Source: Nitrospirota bacterium
Lineage (GTDB): Bacteria > Nitrospinota_A > UBA7883 > JACRGQ01
Length of the DNA stretch: 9,872 bases
Assembly (NCBI GenBank): GCA_024275775.1
Contig: JAJRYM010000097.1
Span: forward strand, 1-9,872
Direction of reading: 5' to 3'
The notes beneath the pieces are model-generated. The model saw only the letters and a program-made list of their open reading frames with translations, was not told the DNA's origin and did no database searches. A program made the position numbers and the translations under genes. Positions 5,795-9,872 of this stretch are shown one piece after another. Every line of letters starts with the position of its first letter. Position 1 is the first letter of the stretch.

Positions 5795-6389
5795 TTCCCT
5801 TCACTTTCTTTTCCAGACATCCGCGGAGCCGACTTTTGGCTCGATATAAAAGGACTCCGAGGTTAGTGGCCGTTACATCCATGATATTACAGATGCCGGC
5901 CGTGGTTTCCCCTTCCATTTCCTTCAGAAAAAACGCCATTTTCTGCTTTTGGGGGATAGTTTCAAGACAGTCTTCTATCAGTTTCCTTGTTTCAAGGGCG
6001 AGGAGAAGCGTTTCGGGGTCAATGGGGGGGGTTATCCAGTTGCCGTCCTTGGAATACTGTTTATCCAGAAGAGAATCGAGGGAATCGTGACTGTTATGTT
6101 TTTTATGTTCACGGCGCAGTTCGGACGATTTGTTGTAGAGAATGCCGAACAGAAACGTTCTTATATGGGAACGCCCTTCAAATTTCGGAGCTATCTCAAA
6201 AAAAGTATCCCATACGTTCTGGGCCAGTTCCTCAGCGCCGTTGGCATCGAATCCCAGCCCCAGAGCGGCGTAAAACAGATGTTTATTGTACGCTTTAACA
6301 AGAGCCTCTATAGCCTTGTGCTCCCGCGCTCTTATCCGCTCTACGAAATCTTTCGACCGGAATTGTGCAGGATCGTACTCTTTGCCCAT
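5781..6389 (-). CDS. ECF-type (sigma-70 family) RNA polymerase sigma factor
   Basis: The 202 residues contain region 2 at about 20-95 (ALVKAYNKHLFYAAL, then AEELAQNVWDTFFEIAPKF and SHIRTFLFGILYNKSSELRR, the core-binding and -10 recognition helices). After a polar Ser/Asp linker comes region 4 at about 135-192 (CLETIPQKQKMAFFLKEMEG, then a helix-turn-helix ending NLGVLLYRAKSRLRGCL, for -35 recognition). Regions 1 and 3 are absent, which defines the ECF group. It should redirect RNA polymerase to a small regulon, possibly the flanking arsenic and NPC-repeat genes, when released by the overlapping anti-sigma protein. ATG 6389 is the start because an in-frame TGA lies five codons upstream; its Shine-Dalgarno is poor. 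It is divergent from arsM. Confidence 0.93.
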   Translation of the reverse strand: MGKEYDPAQFRSKDFVERIRAREHKAIEALVKAYNKHLFYAALGLGFDANGAEELAQNVWDTFFEIAPKFEGRSHIRTFLFGILYNKSSELRREHKKHNSHDSLDSLLDKQYSKDGNWITPPIDPETLLLALETRKLIEDCLETIPQKQKMAFFLKEMEGETTAGICNIMDVTATNLGVLLYRAKSRLRGCLEKKVKGNDND

Positions 6390-6615
6390 CTCGTTACAGC
6401 TTCAAACCTCTTTATTACTTGCGCGGAAACGACCGGCGCCGGAGACGCCGCCTATCGCCGGCCTCGCCATATGTCGGCAAGCTCCACAAAATAAGCATTT
6501 ATTATATAGCCTGGAACCAATACTTGCATTGTAATCAAACTCTGATTATCCTCACAAAATTAAGAATGTCGAATAAAAACCTCCCTACACAAGGGAAATT
6601 TTTAGGATTTTGAAA
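6390..6615. promoter_or_regulatory. Divergent promoter region between the ECF sigma gene and arsM
   Basis: These 226 bases must hold the promoter of arsM and probably that of the sigma gene. On the minus strand an exact TATAAT occupies 6506-6501, without a good -35 box. On the plus strand a weak pair, TTGCAT (6524-6529) and TATCCT (6547-6552) with a 17-base spacer, could serve arsM. GGAACC at 6513-6518 resembles the -35 element of many ECF promoters, but no convincing matching -10 element is clear. The sigma-gene side is GC-rich and self-complementary (palindrome CCGGCGCCGG at 6433-6442), which would fold in the sigma leader. No ORF of interest is seen. Confidence 0.4.
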
Positions 6616-7665
6616 ATGGATTCATCAGCATCGGATATCGTAAAAGAATATTACGGGAAAATTTTAGAGAGCAAAGATGACCTGAAAACCTCCGCCTGTT
6701 GCGATTCCAACGGCATGCCTCGACATCTTAAGGAAATCCGCAAAATGATTCATCCGGAGGTGGAGGAAAAGTTTTACGGATGCGGCTCCCCCATACCGCC
6801 GGAAATTGAGGGTAAAACCGTGCTCGACCTCGGTTGCGGAACCGGTAGGGACTGTTTTATCATGTCGAAACTCGCCGGGCCCAAAGGCCGAATTATCGGG
6901 GTTGATATGACCGATGAACAACTGGAAACCGCGCGCCGTCATGTTGGTTATCACGCGCGGGCGTTCGGGTTTGACGAGCCGAACACAACCTTCATTAAAG
7001 GATACATAGAAGACCTGAAAAGCATCGGCATTGAAAACGAATCGGTTGACGTGGTCGTCTCGAACTGCGTCATCAACCTTTCGCCGGACAAACCGGCCGT
7101 TTTTTCCGAAATATTCCGGACGCTGAAACCGGGCGGGGAGCTTTTATTTTCCGATATTTTCGCGGACAGGCGCATCCCGCATGAACTTTCACGAGACCCC
7201 GTACTGCTGGGGGAATGTCTCGGCGGCGCGCTATATACGGAAGATTTCAGGCGGATGATGGCCGGCGTGGGATGCCCGGACGTGCGCATTCTGTCCAAAT
7301 CCGCCCTTACGCTGGAAGATTCGGAAGTCGCCGCCAAAGCCGGCATGATCAATTTCTCATCGATAACCGTACGCGCTTTCAAGCTGGCCGATATGGAAGA
7401 CCGATGCGAAGATTTTGGCCAGACTGCCGTATATTTAGGCACTATTCCAGAAAATCCGCACAGTTTCGCGCTGGACGACCACCACATCTTCATCGCAGGA
7501 AAACCGATGGCCGTCTGCGGCAACACGGCCTCAATGATTCAGGAAACCCGCTACTCCGGTCATTTCAACCTGTCGGGAGACAGAAGCGTCCATTACGGGC
7601 TTTTCGACTGCGCTCCGCAAACCGCCGGAGACTCTAACGGCAACCCGTCCGGCGCCTGTTGCTAG
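6616..7665 (+). CDS. arsM: Arsenite S-adenosylmethionine methyltransferase ArsM
   Basis: ArsM methylates As(III), bound as a thiolate, stepwise to mono-, di- and trimethylarsenicals in the cytoplasm. The 349 residues show an N-terminal DDLKTSACC block, the class I methyltransferase fold with SAM motif I VLDLGCGTGRD (69-79) and GVDMTDEQL (95-103), then VVSNCVINLSPDK (147-159) and GECLGGAL (199-206). Cysteines C28, C56, C151 and C201 are spaced 28, 95 and 50 apart. C28-C56 and C151-C201 match the spacing of C44-C72 and C174-C224 in the well-studied algal CmArsM, so the As(III) site appears intact. The protein ends in GACC. Start choice: TTG 6610 is also in frame, but ATG 6616 lies 8 bases after AGGA and is preferred. 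It is followed by the NPC-repeat cytochrome, the AhpD-like gene and arsS on the same strand. In arsenosugar pathways its dimethylarsenite product is the ArsS substrate. Confidence 0.95.
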   Translation: MDSSASDIVKEYYGKILESKDDLKTSACCDSNGMPRHLKEIRKMIHPEVEEKFYGCGSPIPPEIEGKTVLDLGCGTGRDCFIMSKLAGPKGRIIGVDMTDEQLETARRHVGYHARAFGFDEPNTTFIKGYIEDLKSIGIENESVDVVVSNCVINLSPDKPAVFSEIFRTLKPGGELLFSDIFADRRIPHELSRDPVLLGECLGGALYTEDFRRMMAGVGCPDVRILSKSALTLEDSEVAAKAGMINFSSITVRAFKLADMEDRCEDFGQTAVYLGTIPENPHSFALDDHHIFIAGKPMAVCGNTASMIQETRYSGHFNLSGDRSVHYGLFDCAPQTAGDSNGNPSGACC

Positions 7666-7725
7666 GTTTCCCGTCCGCCACGGCCTGCCTTTTTAGAATA
7701 AAATTTACCTTCCAGTGTAAAATAG

Positions 7726-7764
7726 GTGGCACCTCTGCCACTCAGCAAGTATGAGACGGATAAT
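7726..7764 (+). promoter_or_regulatory. Hairpin/operator-like element overlapping a possible promoter of the NPC-repeat cytochrome gene
   Basis: GTGGCA-cctc-TGCCAC (7726-7741) is a perfect 6-bp inverted repeat with a 4-base loop, 50 bases before the cytochrome start. Its right arm overlaps a possible -35 (CTGCCA, 7735-7740), which is 18 bases from a good -10 (GATAAT, 7759-7764). A regulator bound to the repeat would cover the promoter. It could also be a weak end of the arsM transcript, but no T-tract follows. Confidence 0.35.
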
Positions 7765-7790
7765 TTTTCACTTTTCATTTGGGAGGCTTT

Positions 7791-8582
7791 ATGAATAAAA
7801 AACTCTTTCTTTACGTGATACTGGGTCTTTTTCTGCTGGCGGTACCCGGCGTCACGGCGGCGCATGCCGAGGGGATGAACCCCTGTAACCCCTGTAGTAA
7901 AAAAATACCCAACCCATGTAATCCGTGTAACGCGAAGCGGATGAACCCCTGTAATCCGTGCAATAAAAAGATGTCCAATCCATGCAACCCGTGTGGAAAA
8001 GGAGCATGGAACCCCTGCAACCCGTGCTATACGGAAAATCCATGTAATCCGTGCAATAAAAAGATGTCCAACCCGTGCAACCCGTGCAATCCATGCAACA
8101 TGAAGCGGATGAAAAAGATGAACCCATGCAACCCGTGCAATACAAAGATGTCTAACCCGTGCAATCCCTGCAACCCGTGCAATCAGGCCGATATAAAACC
8201 GATAAGAAGCGAGCATTTTAAGAGCCGGAAAGAACTGCTGGCGCTGGGAGAAAAACTGTGGAACGACGAAAATCTGGGCGAAAGCGGCCTTGCCTGCATG
8301 ACCTGCCACGAGGACCACGAAAGCCTGAACCTGGACAGGTTTAATACATGGAGATGGCCGCATTACGTCGATATGCCTAAAGATGTAATGACGCTCGACC
8401 AGATGATAAATTTCTGCATCATGAATCCTATTGACGGAACGCCGTTTGAATTCGGTTCCTATAAGATGACCGCCATGGCGGTTTTCTATTCCGACTACGT
8501 CAGGAAGTATCACGGGCCTACAACATCCGGCACAAAGACAAAAAAAGCCGCGATGAACCCGTGCAACCCGTGCGGAAAATAG
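7791..8582 (+). CDS. Exported NPC-repeat monoheme cytochrome c
   Basis: A 263-residue protein with three parts. Residues 1-26 are a Sec signal peptide (core LFLYVILGLFLLAV, likely cut after AHA). Residues 30-130 are twenty NPC units in nine clusters, with first cysteines at 32, 43, 54, 65 and 76, a strict 11-residue period, then 85, 96, 113 and 124. Residues about 137-242 are a c-type cytochrome domain with one heme site C169-M-T-C172-H173, Met candidates for the distal ligand (M195, M200, M204), and a later INFCIMNPIDGTPFEF segment that recalls the C-terminal half of SoxA/TsdA-type cytochromes. One more NPCNPC pair lies at 256-261, three residues from the end. No repeat CxxC is followed by His, so only one heme is expected. 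Location is periplasmic. ATG 7791 is chosen over in-frame TTG 7779 because GGGAGG sits 4 bases before it. It lies between arsM and the arsS pair. A dithiol metal/metalloid sink or donor coupled to electron transfer is my inference; no function is established. Confidence 0.88.
   Translation: MNKKLFLYVILGLFLLAVPGVTAAHAEGMNPCNPCSKKIPNPCNPCNAKRMNPCNPCNKKMSNPCNPCGKGAWNPCNPCYTENPCNPCNKKMSNPCNPCNPCNMKRMKKMNPCNPCNTKMSNPCNPCNPCNQADIKPIRSEHFKSRKELLALGEKLWNDENLGESGLACMTCHEDHESLNLDRFNTWRWPHYVDMPKDVMTLDQMINFCIMNPIDGTPFEFGSYKMTAMAVFYSDYVRKYHGPTTSGTKTKKAAMNPCNPCGK
7878..8180 (+). repeat. NPC coding repeat array of the cytochrome (33-bp period)
   Basis: Twenty NPC units fall in seven pairs and two triplets, mostly phased at 33 bases, encoding linkers such as SKKIP, NAKRM, NKKMS, GKGAW and NTKMS. 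Third positions vary among copies (CCC, CCA, CCG; TGT, TGC; AAC, AAT). A further pair is encoded at 8556-8573, after the heme domain. Confidence 0.92.
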
Positions 8583-8620
8583 TTTTCGCAAAAACATACT
8601 GTAGGACAACTGTGGATGCC

Positions 8621-8650
8621 GGCCGGAAAGACCGAGGAAGTTTTCCGGCC
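8621..8650 (+). terminator. Hairpin after the NPC-repeat cytochrome gene
   Basis: GGCCGGAAA (8621-8629) pairs perfectly with TTTCCGGCC (8642-8650) around a 12-base loop, and GTTTTCCC follows. This could be a weak intrinsic terminator, or a processing site between the cytochrome and the AhpD-like gene, which begins 85 bases later. The short T-run makes full termination doubtful. Confidence 0.45.
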
Positions 8651-8734
8651 GTTTTCCCATGGCGCGAAATCTGCTATGCTTTTCCGGTGCTGGAAGCGTG
8701 AATCATCTCGTCAAAACTGTGGAGGGGTAGAGAA

Positions 8735-9067
8735 ATGGAAACCTATTACAATCCTGAAGACCTGGCGAAATTCCCGGACATGGCCAAAGACGCGCCGGAA
8801 CTCGGCAAGGCGTTTTTCTCCTACTACGGCAAGGTTTTCGAGGAAGGCGCGCTTACAGCCCGCGAAAAATCGCTCATCGCTCTGGCGGTGGCTCACGCGG
8901 TGCAATGCCCCTACTGCATAGACGCGTACACGAAAGACTGCCTCGAAAAAGGTTCCAATAAGGAACAAATGACGGAGGCCATACATGTGGCTGTGGCCAT
9001 CCGCGGCGGGGCATCGCTGGTTCACGGGGTGCAAATGAGAAACAGCGCTGATAAAATAAGCTTTTAG
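8735..9067 (+). CDS. ArsS-associated AhpD-like (carboxymuconolactone decarboxylase fold) CxxC protein
   Basis: A 110-residue all-helical protein of the AhpD/CMD fold: EEGALTAREKSLIALAVAHAVQCPYC (36-61), C58-P-Y-C61, then IDAYTKDCLEKG and a hydrophobic helix EAIHVAVAIRGGASLVHG. AhpD proteins use the CxxC as a redox-active disulfide in peroxide reduction. Small members of this kind recur next to arsS and are annotated as arsenosugar-biosynthesis-associated peroxidase-like proteins; their exact reaction is not established. In canonical AhpD a histidine follows the second cysteine by four residues, but here that position is Y65, so the proton relay is probably altered. GGAGGGG 7 bases before ATG 8735 is an excellent ribosome-binding site. 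The stop is two bases from the ATG of arsS, so the two are coupled. The protein probably supplies or relays reducing equivalents, or handles peroxide or thiolated arsenic, near ArsS. Confidence 0.9.
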   Translation: METYYNPEDLAKFPDMAKDAPELGKAFFSYYGKVFEEGALTAREKSLIALAVAHAVQCPYCIDAYTKDCLEKGSNKEQMTEAIHVAVAIRGGASLVHGVQMRNSADKISF

Positions 9068-9069
9068 TT

Positions 9070-9872
9070 ATGACAGAAAATATCGTCCCGTTCGAAGAAT
9101 CGCTCAAGAGAAGCGGACTCCTCCCTTTCCGCGCCATCGGCATCGAAATTTTCCAGATGAATTTGGGAAAACTGTGCAATCAGGCCTGCAAACATTGCCA
9201 CGTTAGCGCCGGGCCGAAAAGAACGGAACTGATGCCGGATGATATTGTAGAAGAATGTATAAGCCTGCTTGAACGAAGCGACATACCGCTTGTCGATATA
9301 ACCGGAGGCGCGCCGGAAATGCATCCGCGCTACAGGCATATCGTGGAGCGGGCGAGAGAAATGGGAAAAAAGGTACTCACTCGATGCAACCTCACCATCT
9401 GCCTTGAAAAAGGATACGAAGACCTTCCGGAATTTTATAAAAAAACCGGTACGGCCGTTGTGGCGTCGCTCCCCTATTTCCGAAAGGAAGAGACCGACCG
9501 AACGCGCGGCAGAGGCACGTTCGAGAAATCTATAAAAGTTCTCAAAAAACTAAACGACCTCGGCTACGGCATGGCCGATTCGAGGCTGGAGCTGGACCTC
9601 GTGTACAACCCGTCCGGCATCTATTTCCCGCCCCCGCAGGCTACCCTCGAAATCGATTTCAAAAGGGAACTGCGCAAACGGTTCGACATAGAGTTCACCT
9701 CGCTTTTCACCATATTCAACATGCCGATAGGGAGATTCGCCGACTACCTACAGCGGACGCGCAACTTCGATTCGTACATGAAACGGCTCGTGGACGCCTA
9801 CAACCCCACGGCCGCGCACAACGTGATGTGCCGGAACACTATCTCGATAGACTGGCGCGGCTATCTTTACGA
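9070..9872 (+). CDS. arsS: Arsenosugar biosynthesis radical SAM protein ArsS, 3' end outside the window
   Basis: The first 267 residues are visible. The radical SAM cluster motif is C36-N-Q-A-C40-K-H-C43 (C-x3-C-x2-C), followed by HVSAGPKR, the DITGGAPEMHP block (a GGE-like SAM-binding segment) and LTRCNLTI. The later ELDLVYNPSGIYFPPPQ, FNMPIGRF and a cysteine in HNVMCRN are characteristic of the radical SAM/Cys-rich family (TIGR04167). ArsS joins a 5'-deoxyadenosyl group to dimethylarsenite to give a deoxyadenosyl-arsenical, the first committed arsenosugar intermediate. Full-length members are a little over 300 residues, so the Cys-rich C terminus is mostly missing. The start ATG 9070 has no clear Shine-Dalgarno and relies on coupling to the AhpD-like gene ending at 9067. 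Its substrate is the product of ArsM encoded upstream. The frame is intact up to the window edge. Confidence 0.94.
   Translation, partial: MTENIVPFEESLKRSGLLPFRAIGIEIFQMNLGKLCNQACKHCHVSAGPKRTELMPDDIVEECISLLERSDIPLVDITGGAPEMHPRYRHIVERAREMGKKVLTRCNLTICLEKGYEDLPEFYKKTGTAVVASLPYFRKEETDRTRGRGTFEKSIKVLKKLNDLGYGMADSRLELDLVYNPSGIYFPPPQATLEIDFKRELRKRFDIEFTSLFTIFNMPIGRFADYLQRTRNFDSYMKRLVDAYNPTAAHNVMCRNTISIDWRGYLY

Noticed and set aside
6610..6615. TTG at 6610 as the start of arsM
   Set aside because: AGGA is only two bases from TTG but 8 bases from ATG 6616, which is the better-spaced start.
7779..7790. TTG at 7779 as the start of the NPC cytochrome
   Set aside because: It lies next to the GGGAGG ribosome-binding site that serves ATG 7791, and would add four residues before the signal peptide.
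7878..8180. CRISPR-like or tandem DNA repeat
   Set aside because: Units are contiguous coding repeats with no unique spacers, third positions vary, and the reading frame is intact with a 33-base period.
7662..8660. A 332-codon open frame on the minus strand across the NPC-repeat cytochrome gene
   Set aside because: It is the antisense of the repeat array: its sequence is low-complexity repeats of the type IARVAWV/HGLHGL, and it spans two intergenic gaps. The plus-strand gene has a signal peptide, a heme motif and a ribosome-binding site.

Overview
The window looks like a chromosomal stretch of a Gram-negative, non-enteric bacterium. G+C is around one half by eye. It encodes a type II (lipobox) signal peptide, a Sec-exported c-type cytochrome and a SpoIID/LytB-domain protein next to queA. 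That mix is familiar from lineages such as Desulfobacterota, Nitrospirota or Nitrospinota, but nothing here fixes the phylum. No rRNA, tRNA, insertion sequence, phage gene or CRISPR array is visible, and no gene-free stretch exceeds about 230 bases.

Left part (1-3826, all minus strand). Read in the direction of transcription, the order is: a YhcC/TIGR01212-like protein that has lost all three radical-SAM cysteines; an exported SpoIID/LytB-domain protein; queA (queuosine tRNA modification); a minimal ferritin-like protein; and a TIGR00725-family (LOG/SLOG Rossmann) protein cut by the window edge. Spacing is tight between SpoIID and queA, and the ferritin-like gene overlaps the TIGR00725 gene. 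This part looks like ordinary housekeeping, apart from the cysteine-free radical-SAM homologue.

Right part (4017-9872) looks like an arsenic/thiophilic-metal locus. Three genes are recognisable arsenosugar-pathway members: arsM (arsenite S-adenosylmethionine methyltransferase, with all four family cysteines), a small AhpD-like CxxC protein of the kind that accompanies arsS, and arsS (radical SAM, cut by the window edge). Between arsM and the AhpD-like gene lies an exported monoheme cytochrome c. Its N-terminal third is an Asn-Pro-Cys repeat with a mostly 11-residue period, and the repeat returns once at the extreme C terminus. A second protein made almost only of the same repeat, a lipoprotein, is encoded about 1.2 kb before arsM, behind a TIM-barrel sugar-phosphate isomerase/epimerase-like gene. 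An ECF sigma factor with a small soluble zinc-finger anti-sigma partner lies between the lipoprotein and arsM, convergent with the first and divergent from the second.

The working hypothesis is an envelope-plus-cytoplasm response to arsenic or another soft metal. ArsM, the AhpD-like protein and ArsS would convert arsenite to methylated and deoxyadenosylated arsenic in the cytoplasm. The two NPC-repeat proteins would present arrays of C-x-x-C dithiols in the periplasm and on a membrane, one of them wired to a heme. The ECF pair would be the regulator. The arsM/arsS assignments are strong. The role of the NPC-repeat proteins and their link to arsenic are inferences from gene order and composition.
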